This document shows, piece after piece, positions 12,422-25,473 of a stretch of 64,000 bases of DNA. The DNA comes from Sipunculus nudus (taxonomy: Eukaryota; Annelida; Sipuncula; Golfingiida; Sipunculidae): NCBI GenBank assembly GCA_026874595.1, contig CM049311.1, forward strand, positions 40,985,676 to 41,049,675, read 5' to 3'. Position numbers and translations under genes: made by a program. The notes under the pieces were generated by a model that was given only the letters and a program-made list of their open reading frames with translations, searched no databases and was not told the DNA's origin. Position 1 is the stretch's first letter; each line of letters starts with the position of its first letter.

Positions 12422-13714
12422 TAATGCCACAACATGGCATCTACAAGATTATTCTTTGAATCACTATTAAAAAGTTTTGCTCACTGGAGTTTCAGTTCAT
12501 GCTTAATTTTATTCACTGAAATAAAATAAAATTTGATAAAATAAAAGCATCTTTTCAAATAAAGTATACACATTGTTGGTTGAATGAATAACAAACAATA
12601 TCATTATGCTAATTACAATCTCAGCTATAATTTACTACTGGAATTAATACTCAATTTCACACCTGGTGAAGTTTTTACTCTTCGGAAGTAAGGAATTACT
12701 TATCTGATGATCATCCTCACTTTCATAGCAATACACCACTTTGTGGACACAATTAAATGTGCACTTTAATTACTGTAACCCTGGTGGTACAATACAAAAT
12801 CTAAATGTAGCATAGCCAAAAATAAAATAAAATACAGAAAATTATAACATTCATCTAGTTAATGCACCATCGGGGGGGGGGGGGGGGGCAGTGCAGGGCA
12901 GAGGGGAAGCCTGTTAGTAGTGGCCAAGCTGAGCCAAGGCAAGCTGCCTGGGGTGGGTTACATAATGGAAGTGAAGGCTGTACTACTAGGGGGGCTAGAT
13001 GTAAACAACACTTGACATGGTGTATGAAAACTTGAATAAAAGCTACTCTTTTCAATCAATTCCTTTTAAATTTCAGATTTTAAAGATTAAATCCTTATGT
13101 ATATATGCTTTTGAAAATTAAATCAACAGTGCTCGCAGGGAAAAAACGTACCATTGCCAAAGCTGAACAAAATTTAAGGTATTGATCTTTTATTAATGCT
13201 AAACTTGAAAAATTTGCAAAATTCAGATCTAATTTTGGGTAAACAATTGAATCTTGATTAAATAAAGTTATGTTCCTGAAATAAAGTCTCTAGCTTCAGC
13301 AATTCTCATGTTGGGCGAGTAAATATATTTCCTGATTTTTTAAAAATTGCATTACATTTGAGCCCATAACTTCAAAATAATACCCAATACTGACCTAATT
13401 TTTGGTATGTTCATAGAATATGTATGGAAGAATGTGAATACTAAATGTGAGCTAAAACAGATCAGTGGTTTTGAAATTAGGCAGCCTCGAATTGTAACAA
13501 TGGCTTTTTTATGGAAAACGGAGGTTTTTCCTTAATATCTGGAAGGAACAAAGTCCTAATGACCCAATTTTTGGTATGGCAGGAGATTTTGGTGACATCT
13601 AAGAGTATGCAAAATTATGGATTCGTAGGTCGTAAGTGCCCTGTTAATGGCCGGACGGCCGACGGACAAAGGACCACAACTATAGCTCAGATGACTTATA
13701 GTCAGCTGTGCTAA
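12422..13714. repeat. P1 right part, non-coding
   Basis: Collinear with 1268-2450 at high identity. It includes the conserved G-run, the CTGGTGGTACAATACAAAAT block and the gaacaaagtcc...gacatctaa block shared by all P elements. No coding signal. Confidence 0.7.
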
Positions 13715-15000
13715 TAAAATGGAGATAAAGTCTAAGAGGAAAAGGTAACATAGGCCATGGTTGGTTGACATGATTGGTTTGTATTGATGGGTATGAAATT
13801 GTTGAAAATAATATTTTGTGACCAAACCATGCTTTCCTAATATTAAAATTGAAGCATGTAAGCCGTTTGTGAACATAAGATGTATATTATAACCATGATC
13901 ATTGGTTGGCTTTTTGATAAAATGTTGACAGTTCAGTAGTTTTCACATTTGTTCAATTGCATTGACCTATTTATTTTATAATATATATATTTAAATAAAT
14001 GTATTTTTTTATTTTATAAAATGTATACAGTTGAAATATAACTAATGTCTCCAGTCCACAGATGCAAGGACTTGGTGGTGGTGTGTGTGTGTGTGGGGGG
14101 GGGGGGGGAGGGGGGTGTTGAAAGATGGGATTTAACAACTGCAATATTTCACAACTAAATAAATAAGTGGCTTTCAAATTTCAGACTTTAATAGTTTAAA
14201 TCCATACACATACAGCATATGAAAGTTATTTCAACAGTGCTTATAGAAAAATATTCATAATTAATATATATTTAATGATAATGGAGCTAATTATGCAATA
14301 CTGACCTAATTTCCGGTATGTACATATGAACTATATATGGGAGTATTTCTGGTAAATATGAAGAAAAACAGACAGGTGGTTTGGATATTAGGCAGTGCTG
14401 AAGTGTGATAATAGGTTTTAAATGGAAAATTGAGGTTTTTCCTTAATTTCTCAAAGGAACTTAGTTGCAGTGACCCAGTTTTAAGTCTGGTAGCACATCT
14501 TAGGGTCATCTAACAGTATGCAGAATTTCGGATTTGTAGGTCTAATGGTTTCAAAATGTGCAAGTCTAATGGACGGACAGAAGGACGGACTGATGGATGA
14601 TGGACCACAACTATAGCTCAAATGACTTAAAGTCACACAAGACTAATTACAGGTGTGCATTCAATGGCACATATCTAGCTACTACAAAAAAATAGTTCTG
14701 TTCTCATATAGGTCCCTTGTGAAACTTCCATGTACAAAAAATTAGTTTTTCACAAAATTTTAGGGGAATGGGGTACTTTGTATAGCTGTAAATTTTACAA
14801 TTTACCTTTGTTTGTCTCAAATGAGTATTCATTTCAAAGTGCATGTACATACCTTTCAAACAAGCCAATCACTTTGATCACTTTCAGGCTGAGTTATTGG
14901 CTTACAGGTGTTCATAAGTTGGTTCAACTAAAATTCTGATTATTTACCTCAACAGGCTCACCTTGACACTTGATATGAAACCTTAAATTGCAAGAGCAGA
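13715..15000. other. Intron: AT-rich, TG/G tract and a P-type tail
   Basis: 13715-14160 is AT-rich with a (TG)n-G14 tract at 14079-14108. 14290-14645 is a degenerate P tail (ggacggacagaaggacggac, then a decayed hairpin). 14646-15000 shows nothing recognisable. Confidence 0.6.
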
Positions 15001-16499
<1,499 letters not shown>

Positions 16500-19485
16500 C
16501 TAGACATTTCTTGGCACCGCTGGTGCCAGAGTATCCCCAGACATAGTACGGCCCCCTCCTTTAAGAATAGGCCCCCATTTTTAGCAGCATATACTGACAC
16601 TTGGCACCTTTGACCTTGTGACCTCAAAACTGATAGGGGTCTTCCACTCTTGGCAGGAGAACTATATGTGCAAGATGAAAGATCTGAGATGAATTATTTG
16701 GCTGAAAATGCATCCACAATCTTTTGTGTCCTGTGACCTTGACCTTTGACCTCATGACCCCAAAATCAATTCGGGTCTTGCTTTTCCAACGGGTCATATA
16801 CAAGTCAAGTTTGAAATCCATACATCAATAAAAACAGAAATTATCATCCAGAAACTAATTTTTGGACAGATGGCTCCTGTGACCTTCACCTTTGACCTTG
16901 TGACCTCAAAATTGATAGGGGTCTTCCTCTATTTTGACCAATATTCCTAATTTTAATACTAAGTTAACAGTGTTATTCACACCTAGGCCCTGACAACTTT
17001 AAGAGATATGAATGAAATGCTACAAAGTATTTATATCTTCTTAAATCTTGTCAGTTAGCACTTACATTAAATCCTAATATTTTATCACATTTGAATATAA
17101 GGATTAAATTCCTTAATTTTTTTTCTTTAAAACAATCAAAATTGTCCAAGTCTCATCAAAAAGAATTTATTTAACATTAAAATTATAAGATTCATCTAGT
17201 TCATAGTACAGGTGTGTCAACAGAATGATGGGGGGGGGGGGGGGGTTGCCAGAGAAAAAGGCTCCCTGTGGTATGGTATTAACTGCATACAGCCTATTCA
17301 AGCTCAACTGAGTGGAGAGAGCTGCACTGAATGACCAACAGTCACAAGTGGACTGCTTGACAATGTAGGGGAATACAACAAGAGCCTCCAAAAAAAATTC
17401 AATTACTAGCCTAATTTTGCAGCTTTTATTTTCAAATTTCAGATTTAACAGATTAAATCTTTATGTGCACATGCTGTGAAAATTAAATCCACAGTACCTA
17501 CAGGAAAAAAAGTGCTGTGGCCAAAGTTGGGCAAAATATAAGGTACCAATTTTAATTTTTGCTAATATTTTTAAAAATTTAAAAGATTTTGATCTAATTT
17601 TGGGTATACAATTTAGTTTTGATTAATTAAAGTTATATTACTGGAAAAAAGTCCTTAGCTTTAACATGTTTTGTGTTAAATGATCAAATATCTTTCCTGA
17701 TTTTTTTACAAAATGCATTATGTCTTGGTTCATTACTTTTTTAAATTATATAATACAGACCTAATTTTAAGCATGTACATAGGAACTATATATAGGAATA
17801 TTTATGGTAAGTATGAGGAAAAACAAATTAGTGGTTTTGATAATAGGCAGTCCTGAAGGCAGTCTCAAAGGATCGAAGTCGCAAAGACCCAGTTTTCGGC
17901 TTGGTAGGAGATCTTGGGGACATCTAACATTATGCCGAATTTTGGATTCCTAGGTCTCACGGTTTCAACACGTGCCAGTTTAACGGAAGGAAGGACGGAC
18001 GGACAGCCGATGGACAAAGGACCATGACTATAGCTCAGATGACTTAAAGTCAGCTGAGCTAAAAATTGATAGGAATCTTCACCAAATGGCAGGTGAACTA
18101 TATTTGCAAGAGGGAGGGCTTAGGATAAAAAGTATTGCTTAAAATCTTTTTAAGATGTGGGTCTTGTGACCTTGACCTTTGACCTCATCACCCCAAAATC
18201 AAAAGAATCAAATTCTTGCTTTATTTATGGGCCATAAATGAAAGTAAAGTTTGAAATCCATATATCAATCCTAGCTGGAATTATCATCCAGAAACTAATT
18301 TTTGGACATATGGCCCCTGTGACCTTCACCTTTGACCCTGTAACCCCAAAATTGATATTGATCTTCCTCTATTGGTATGTGAGCTATATGTGCAAGGTGA
18401 AAGGTCTGGTATGAAAAGTTTTACTTAAATGGATCCACAATCTGTTTAAAGAAGTGTGTCCTGTGACATTTTTTGACCTAATGACCCAGAAATCAACAGA
18501 GGTATTGCTTTATTTATGGGCCATAAATGAAAGTAAAGTTTGAAATCAATACATCAATCCTAGCTGGAATTATCATCCAGAAACTAATTTTTGGACAGAT
18601 GGCTCCTGTTACCTTCACCTTTGACCCTGTAACCCCAAAATTGATAGGGGTCTTCCTCTATTGACAAGTGCACTATGTGTGTAAAATGAAAGGTCTGAGA
18701 TAGAGAATTGGTTTAAAATGCATCCACAATCTGTTTAAAGATGTATGTCCTGTGACCTTGACCTTCGACCTCATTATCCCAAAATCAATAGGATTCTTGC
18801 TTTATTGATTGGCCATATATAAGTCAAGTTTGAAACTCGTATATCAATCCAAGCTGGAGTTATCAGCAGGAAATGAAATTTTGGACAGATGGCTCCTGTG
18901 ACCTTCACCTTTGACCCTGTAACCCCAAAGCTGATATGGATATTCCTCTATTGGCAGGTGAACTATATGTGCAAGATGAAAGGTCTGAGATGAAAAGTTT
19001 GGCTGAAAATGCATCAACAATCTTTTTAAAGATGTGTTCTGTGACCTTGACCATTGACCTCGTGACCCCAAATCAACTGAGGTCTTCCTTTTTCAAAGGG
19101 ACATACATAAGTCAAGTTTGAAATCAATACATCAATAAAAGCTGGAATTATCATCCATAAACTAATTTTTTGACAATTATGGGGTAATAAAAGGCGTAAA
19201 AACAAGAGAAGGATAATAGGTGACGCCACCAGTTTCCGGCACATCACAAGGCTATCCAAGATCTTTGGTCACCTTGATTTTTGGACCACTCCATGCAAGC
19301 TTTCTTGAGATATTTAAGAATTTTTGTTATTTTCACCAAAAATGGACCTATTCAAGGTCAAGGTCACTCCCCAAGTTTGATAACGATGAGTGAAATATTT
19401 TTTTAGTTATCCCCTTGACAATATTTTTCTGCAGCGGCAGGACCGTTATGAAACCATGGTATCCCAACTTTGTCCAGGGATACAA
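16500..19485 (-). mobile_element. Helentron/HINE-like element H3 next to a LATS exon
   Basis: Left end CTAGACATTTC at 16500 with the GGCACCGCTGGTGCC hairpin and GTATCCCCAGACA; right end TTTGTCCAGGGATACAA at 19485. Host flanks aaacaaa | tgatct fit the same A|T junction. It contains the ~290-bp GACCTTTGACC-rich units and a nested P-type fragment (16933-18062). Its right end is about 60 bp from the donor of the LATS activation-segment exon. Confidence 0.78.
16933..18062 (-). mobile_element. P-family fragment nested in H3
   Basis: Starts at ttgaccaatattcc, collinear with 24395-25470 (G-run at 17230, then the aaggctccctgtggt block), and ends with ggacggacggacag and the TAGCTCAG...CTGAGCTA hairpin at about 18025-18062. 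H3 sequence resumes directly (attgataggaatcttc). Confidence 0.7.
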
Positions 19486-19546
19486 TGATCTCAGCTCACA
19501 TGTACAGGCTCACACCAGGGTTACAGTCTTAACAGTATCAACTTAC

Positions 19547-19726
19547 CTGATCTTTGTAGAACTTCAGGAGCTATGTAATTGGGGGTTCCTACAAGTGAAT
19601 GTGCAAGGCAGCGCTGATGATCACGTATTTTCCGCCTTTCCAGGGGCTTTAGACTTTTTGGAGGGCAATTACAGTCCACGCTCCAGCTCTCATCAGGCTC
19701 CATTGAATCCTGCCTTGCATGGTTTC
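19547..19726 (-). CDS. LATS: LATS coding exon: kinase insert, activation segment and APE
   Basis: 180 bp, 59 full codons plus split codons at both ends. Acceptor ttggctacag/GAAAC, donor TCAG/gtaagt. The exon starts in the LATS-specific insert between DFG and the T-loop (RQDSM, then KPLERRK), followed by HQRCLAHSLVGTPNYIAPE. The Ser in AHSLVGTP (model residue 1065, codon at about 19598) matches the autophosphorylated T-loop serine of LATS kinases. PNYIAPEVL is the APE motif. The intron side of the donor runs into a Helentron-like element whose end lies at 19485. Confidence 0.95.
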
Positions 19727-20106
19727 CTGTAGCCAAGACAGAAGAAGATTAGTTTGACATTATCTACTGAAACTATACAACTTGATAACATCAAGTAAAT
19801 GTCAGTGAAGTAAAAGTAGGGAATGCAGTGATAAGGCTAGTTGATAAAATAAGGAATCTGGGCGTAATCTTTGATTCAAACATGTTGATGTTGGATCATG
19901 TAAACCATGTGTGCAAAATAGGTTTCTCTCAATTGACCTCACCATCAGCTCTTATACCCCGCCCTTTTAACCTAATTATTATAATGAGCCCCCCAAAAGC
20001 TCCTACACAGGTTGTCTTCCTTGTGACAGCTCTTAACAAAGCAAAAATGACGTCACAAAAATTGAAGACAAGACATCGCATTCTAAAAGTATGAATTTAA
20101 TGACAA
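19727..20106. other. Intron, nothing recognised
   Basis: Sequence upstream of the activation-segment exon up to the foldback element. There is a short open frame at 19828-20094 on the plus strand with no recognisable domain and ordinary intron composition. Confidence 0.5.
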
Positions 20107-21890
20107 CTTGCGATCGCAGTTCAGGCCAGCCCGAATTGCAATCGCAATCCAGGTTGGCCAGATCTTAGATCTGTCCAGCCCATATTGCTATCGCAGTTTA
20201 GTCCGGCCAGATTAAGATCCTGTCTTTCTTGCTTCAGGATTGCAATCTGGGCTGGACAGATCTAAGTGTCCAGCCGAGATTGCAATCCTTAACTTCACCA
20301 GCCCATATTGCGATTACTATCACAGGAGTGAAACATTGAATGTTTTACCAACTCATTTAGTATTGCCTGGTTCCTTTTACCCATAATAAATACAATTATA
20401 CTACACATAGATAGTTAATAGTAGTTGGTTGGCACCAATCTTTTCAGCCTTGAAAATGGCGGTTGCACCAGTGCTTGAAGTGTGCTCCATCAACACACTT
20501 TTCCCCTTTGGAAGTCTACAATGGCAGCAATAAACAATATGGATCTCTGTACATGTTTCTCTGCTAAAATTTTATGTTTTAAAAATTAACACTGTGAGTC
20601 TACTTCTTACAGAGCTGGATGATAACAAACATCTCAAGAAAAAGAACTTATTTTTTAAGCATTTTCAATAAGGGCATAATAAAAGTAGCATAAAAATGCT
20701 GTGCAATTGCCAGACCTATAGAAGTAAGAGTGGATCTTAAATACTGTTTATGTTACAAGGGGTTGCACTAAACAAATTGGTATACAAGGTATCAAACAGT
20801 ATCTCAATGATTGGAGTTTGAAATATGACTTCTTTCATTAAAGATCATGAAATGGTCTAGAACCCTTCAAAAGTGCGTTACAAAATTGGGCCACTTTGTT
20901 GCATGTAACCCAGTTACTGAATATTATCCAATGCACTCATAAAATTACATGGTTATGCACTTATTATGTTTTTCATGCTTATAGTAGACAAATTTTGTGA
21001 AAGGTATTATAAAACATGAATCAAGAACACAAAAATATATGTTTTAATATAGCTTGCTATAGTTATTAATCATATCAGTCAGTTTATTTAAGCACATGGG
21101 AAGATCACAGGATTCCAGGCACCATTAATAGGTAACTAATTAATCAGACCAAATCCAATGAGTAAAGCAGAACAACTACTAGTAACAAATATATATAGTA
21201 CATATTATTAAGGTTTATAAAAATATTGAAATTTTAAAAGATACATGATGGATGAACGTATAATATTTAGATGATAGCCTCAAGGTTAATTTCAAAATAT
21301 TTACTTGGGATTGCATGATGACTTACATGGGCTTTGCATTTTAGCAACTGCCTAAAATTGTTTCTTTTTTTTTTACCTTTTTCAACAAGCAGCATTTTCT
21401 GCATGAACCTTTTTGTAATAGGCCTATTATTGTATTTAATATGGAGAAATGGTACCATGCAAAACTAATTAAGTTGGTAAAACATCCCATGTTTCACTCC
21501 TGTGATAGAAAGGAGTGAAAAGTGCCTTTTGTATTATAAGTGTATTTATTATTTGGAAATGGTACCATGCAATACCAAATAAGTTGGTAAAACATCTAAT
21601 GTTTCACTCCTGTGATAGTAATCGCAATATGGGCTGGTCAAGTTTAGGATTGTAATCTAGGCTGGACAGATCTAAGATCTGTCCAGCCCAGATTGTGAAC
21701 CTGAAGCAAGAAACAGAGGATCACAATCTGGCCGGACTAAACTGCGATCGCAATCTGGGCTGGACAGATCTAAGATCTGGCCAGCCTGAATTGCGATCGC
21801 AGTTTGGGCCAGCCTGAACTGCGATCGCAATTTTGGCTGGACAGATCTAAGATCTGTCCAGATTGCGATCTGGGCCTTGACATATTCATC
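20107..21890. mobile_element. Foldback element FB-A with modular palindromic arms
   Basis: Left arm 20107-20370 and right arm about 21570-21890 are inverted copies. Inner ends: ccaactcatttagtattgcctgg versus its complement at about 21567. Arms are chains of short palindromes such as GCGATCGC and CTGGACAGATCTAAGATCTGTCCAG separated by ATTGCGATCGCAAT-like spacers. The right end is ctgggccttgacatat; the left end lacks the outermost ~65 bp. A partial extra copy of the inner arm lies at 21451-21515. The AT-rich interior has no transposase frame. Confidence 0.8.
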
Positions 21891-22890
21891 ATCTTAAGGC
21901 CAACATATTACAAAAGAAAAATACTTGATAATCATTTACACCTACTGTTTATATAAACAAGCCAACAAATTTTGTAGCTGATGCCATCTGCCGCTTATCA
22001 CAGAAATGAAATCCCATAAACGGACGCCAAAAACCTAAACAAGCTTTCCTTTTTTATAATAACATTTATTCAAATATCCAGTGAACCAATGCACTTTATA
22101 CGTGTATCTATCTCTGATAAGTCACAAATGCCGGTCAACAAACATCACCAGTCTTTGCTGACCTGCAAAGGGTAAATTAGCAGGTAACTATAACTTTACC
22201 CAATATGTTCAAAGCGGACTGTGCTAAAACTAGAAAACTGACAGGTCAGTAAGGGCCCCGCAAAAGATGCAGTCATTATAAATTGAAGTACTGTGAATCT
22301 GGCGTAATTTGGTAGCATGGGCTGATCGAATGATATTTGAAAATTAAAAAACCTGTAAAGAACAGCTGACATGTATAAACTGGAAGAAAAGATATGGTAA
22401 AGTGAAAATATTCAAAGCTATCAAAATAATGATATAAAAGAACTGCATGCATTTTTAGTTTCTGTATTTCTGTATTACCTGTGCCAATTATTCTTGGTTG
22501 AAGTCTTGGCTGGGCTGTGTCAAATATTTTTCCAGTATTTGTATGTTGAATTGGCCTTATTATATGTGAGGCTTGAGTCTGTACATGAACCTTGTAGTAT
22601 TAGAGAGAGTCAGCTGAATATCAATGTAAATTTGTTGATGGTCACTATAATAGGTCCAAATTCCTTAAGATGTTGGAAGTGGAGATAGATTTGTCCAAAC
22701 ATGGTCTAAATGAGAGCCACTGTGGTGCATTCGGCCAGTGTATCCTTTTCTCGGGAATCTTCAAATTGTCTGTACAAAATATGCTGTGAAAATGTAATGC
22801 TGCTGTACACAAGTGACTCAAAAAAGATTCATCCATTTCTGGCCTGCTGAAGGAGACACCAGCAACTGAACACCAAACTGTGTATTACTT
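21891..22890. other. Intron, no gene or repeat recognised
   Basis: About 1 kb of apparently single-copy sequence within the window. Small open frames on both strands show no known domain. Confidence 0.5.
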
Positions 22891-23765
22891 TTTTTTTCCT
22901 TCTGACCCAAATATCAATAAGCTTCTCCCTAAGGCCATGGGTGATACATCTTATGTTTGAATCCTATCCATCATATGTTAGGCGAGTTATTATGCAGAAA
23001 CGAATTTGATTGTTCATCAAATTCTTTGCAAGTTATTGCATTAACATCATTTGAGAATTATAGCCTGTGTCAAGGTCATCCATCTTCGAACTTGACCTAG
23101 CCCTTCATAACAAACATTACTAGTGCAAGTTCAGCGAGTGTTAGTCAAATTGTTTGCGAGCTATTTGGTTATCATCATTTTAGCATTATCACCTCTGTGA
23201 CCTTGAAAATCCATCAAGGTCACCCATCTTCAAACATGATGTAGCCCATCAAAAGGTCCATCACTGCCGTGAGTCTCGGGATCTTATATGAAATACTTTT
23301 TACGAGTTATTGTGTTAACAATGTGTGTCCTTTTGCATGCATATTTGCTAAGACAGCACAACCTTACCAGGTGTTCATTAATGGTTTTTACGGCATAACT
23401 TAGAGAAAAATGGCTGACTATGGCCATATACCATGCCTCGTTGCTGTTGACATGAGGACCTGTCCTACTGTTTAGGTGGAACAAACAATTATGGTTACAA
23501 TTATGCTTTCTGCCCTGCTGAAAGAGGGACCTAAAATTTAATACCAAACTGTGAATAACTTTTTTGACCTTTGACTTCCGGACCCCTAAATCGATAGGGA
23601 TCTTCCATAATTGATGGTTAATACATATTTCAGGTTTGAACTCAATCCGTCAATCCTAACTGGAGTTATCATCCGAAAAAGAATTTGTGGACGGACGGAC
23701 GGACGGACGGACAGACAGACGGACAGGTTGATTACTATAGGGCACCCGCTTTTCAAGCGGGGCCC
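22891..23765. repeat. Degenerate repeat ending in a GGAC tract
   Basis: Relaxed relatives of the tgacctttgac units, ending with (GGAC)n at 23689-23727 and the hairpin GGGCACCCGCTTttcAAGCGGGGCCC (about 23740-23765). The ggttgattactatagggc...ccact end also occurs at 49735 and 63330. Confidence 0.6.
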
Positions 23766-24036
23766 TAAAAATAGACAAGTGGTTTTTTTTTCCCAGTGCA
23801 TTCAGTATATTCTGTGAATTTTAATATGCGTATGTAGATTTAATAAGGCCTACAGGCCTAATGCGAACCTGTGCAATGGGATTACACGTGGTATGATACT
23901 TCAATGCTGGACTATTACTTTTCAAGAACATGTGTAACATGTATATGAACAATGAAAGTACCAAACATTTTGAACAAGAAACAATTACACAAATATCACT
24001 GCTGAAATTCTGGCATGGGTGCAAACAACACAAAAA

Positions 24037-25473
24037 CAAGGGACCCATGGGTCACGTCGCTCAGCTGAATTTTTGAAAATATAAGTAACTGCAAAATATA
24101 TTTATTTCTTATGGTTTTCATGTATATTACCATCTGAAAAACTAAGAGAAAATGGCCCAGCTAAAATGAAACTCTGTCAATTATAGAATAATGGACATAA
24201 GCTAAAGCATATGGACTGTGTAATAAGTGAAATCTTTGGCCTGAAACCATTCAGTGATGCACCAAGGGAAAAATGGGCCTATGGTAAGTGTCATATAGAA
24301 GTTCCAGTTCATTAACAAATAATGTGTGAAGGTAATTATAAGTTTTCAAAGTTAGATATAAGGCCATATGAGTTAAAAATTAATCCCACAAAGTTTGACA
24401 AATATTCCTAATTTTAAAACTAAGTTTAACAGTGTTATTCACACCTGGGCCCGGCCAACTTTAAGAAATATGACTGAAATGCTACCAAGTATTTATATCT
24501 TCTTAAATCTTGTCAGTTAGCACTTACATTTGGTTCTAATATTTTATCACATTTGAATATTATGATTAAATTCCTGAACTTTTTTTCTTTAAAAAAAAAA
24601 AAAATTGTCCAAGTCTCAACAAAAAGAATTTATTTAACATTAAAATTATAAGATTCGTCTTGTTTATTAGTCCTGTGTATTGAAGGGGTGGGTGGGGGAG
24701 GGGTCTCTGTTGTTACTGGACATCGCTGAAAAAAATGTGAAATTATAAGATTCATCTTGTTTAGGGTACAGGTTTGTCAACAGAATGGGGGGGGGGGGGG
24801 GGAGAGAGAAAGGCTCCCTGTGGTATTAAGGCTGGCAGCCTGATCAAGCTCAACAAGAGAGAGGGCTTGCCAGAGTGATGGGATTATATAACAGCCTGGG
24901 GACATTAGAGAGCTGCACTGAATGACCTACAGTGATCCAAGTGGACTGCTTGACAATGTAAGAGAATACAACAAGAGCCTCAAACAAATATTCAATAACT
25001 AGCCTAATTTTGCAGCTTTTATTTTCAAATTCATCAGATTAAATCCATATGTAAACTGGCTGTGAAAATTAAATCAAATGTACTTACAAGAAAAAAACGT
25101 GCCATGGTCAAAGTTGGGCAAAATTTAAGGTACCAATTTTTTATTTTTGCTAATATTTTAAAAATTTAAAAGATTTTGATCTAATTTTAGGTATAAAATT
25201 TAATTTTGATTAATTAAAGTTATTTTACTGGAAAAAAAGTCCTTAGCTTTAACATGTTTTGTGTTAAGTGATCAAATTTCTTTCCTGATTATTTACAAAA
25301 TACATTATGTTTGGGCCCATAACTTTTTTAAATTATATAATAGAGACCTAATTTATGGCATGTACATATAAACTATATATAGGAATATTTATGGTAAATA
25401 TGAGGAAAAACAGATGAGTGGTTTTGATATTAGGCAGTCCTGAAGTGTGAAAATAGGATTTTAATAAAAAAAA
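24037..25473 (-). mobile_element. P-family element body with intact palindrome head
   Basis: Head caagggacccatgggtcacgtcgctcagctgaa at 24038, G-run at 24787-24802, then body collinear with 2560-3060 up to ggcagtcctgaagtgtgaaaatagg. It is interrupted at 25474 by the CTAG-hairpin repeat; the expected tail was not found beyond it. Confidence 0.65.

Larger units (their letters stand above)
3362..13714 (-). mobile_element. P-family element P1 with H2 and gypsy nested inside
   Basis: Head caagggatccatggatctcagcgctcagctt at 3363 (another partial head at 3299), tail actatagctcagatgacttatagtcagctgtgcta at 13678-13714. Removing H2 (3924-12421) restores a sequence collinear with 690-2300. A G-run lies at 12872-12888. 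Confidence 0.68.

Noticed and set aside
19828-20094. Possible RT-like fragment (LVDKIRNLGVIFDSNM...)
   Set aside because: The phrase resembles a common LINE reverse-transcriptase block (LGV.FD..L), but the similarity ends within about 30 residues and no other RT motif follows. At most it is a tiny LINE scrap, so it is not annotated as a feature.
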